The notes under the pieces are model-generated. The model had not been told where the DNA came from. It ran no database searches and worked only from the letters and a program-made list of their open reading frames with translations. Below are positions 63,995-64,000 of a DNA stretch of 64,000 nucleotides, in pieces. The position numbers and the translations under genes were made by a program. Position 1 is the first letter of the stretch, and every line of letters begins with the position of its first letter. This DNA is from Mucilaginibacter agri (GTDB lineage: Bacteria; Bacteroidota; Bacteroidia; Sphingobacteriales; Sphingobacteriaceae): assembly GCF_009928685.1 (NCBI RefSeq), contig NZ_WWEO01000044.1, positions 310,001 to 374,000 of the forward strand, in the 5' to 3' direction.

Positions 63995-64000
63995 TAATAA

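Noticed and set aside
1..64000. Mobile element, CRISPR array, toxin-antitoxin pair, phage or tRNA-associated island
   Set aside because: I found no transposase, integrase, regularly spaced direct repeats, tRNA genes or typical defence genes.

Overview
The window reads as a chromosomal segment of a Bacteroidota soil or plant-associated bacterium, most likely Sphingobacteriaceae (Mucilaginibacter- or Pedobacter-like). The basis is two SusC/SusD pairs, a SusC-FecR-ECF sigma set, many secreted glycoside hydrolases with short signal peptides ending in AQ, TAnnTTTG-type promoter boxes, and Bacteroidota-specific small proteins. No integrase, transposase, phage gene, CRISPR array, tRNA or rRNA was found. 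Genus assignment is inference.

Layout. 1-6680 (minus): ECF sigma factor, FecR anti-sigma, STN-domain SusC and a partial SusD, a glycan-sensing uptake set. 7020-8483: GH30 hydrolase. 8750-10766: cysteine desulfurase and peroxiredoxin downstream of a SAM-I riboswitch on the minus strand. 10875-30934: mostly housekeeping and signalling genes (cell-wall amidase, two tandem FtsX/MacB permeases, Smr protein, YtxH protein, PAS histidine kinase, GAF-PAS protein without an ATPase domain, thioredoxin, DUF481 protein, penicillin-acylase-type hydrolase, GH3 enzyme, several unknowns). 30945-31623: a 46-residue membrane protein and a Gdx/SugE-type exporter behind a guanidine-II (mini-ykkC) riboswitch.

31679-56903 is a large polysaccharide utilisation locus for a uronic-acid-containing glycan. 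The minus arm, in transcription order, is kduI, SDR reductase, kdgK, eda, hexuronate MFS transporter, LacI regulator, DUF4350 protein, SusC, SusD, alginate-lyase-fold enzyme, GH2, alginate-lyase-fold enzyme, GH130. The divergent plus arm is YhcH-family protein, GH88, kdgF, uxuA, a third alginate-lyase-fold enzyme and GH2-malectin. Expected logic: SusCD imports oligosaccharides; lyases, GH2 and GH130 cut them; GH88 releases unsaturated uronates; KdgF and KduI process them; mannonate enters through UxuA; both routes meet at KDG, which KdgK and Eda turn into pyruvate and glyceraldehyde-3-phosphate. Paired near-palindromes between the two arms, and a similar site before the DUF4350 gene, are candidate operators for the LacI regulator.

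56919-62796 (minus) is a damage-inducible mutagenesis cassette: unknown 125-residue gene, imuA, imuB, dnaE2, with an inverted repeat beside its promoter box. The window ends with an NHL-repeat lipoprotein. The parts I find most worth follow-up are the uronate locus with three lyase paralogs and no classical alginate or pectin lyase, the two riboswitches, and the unknown leader gene of the mutagenesis cassette.
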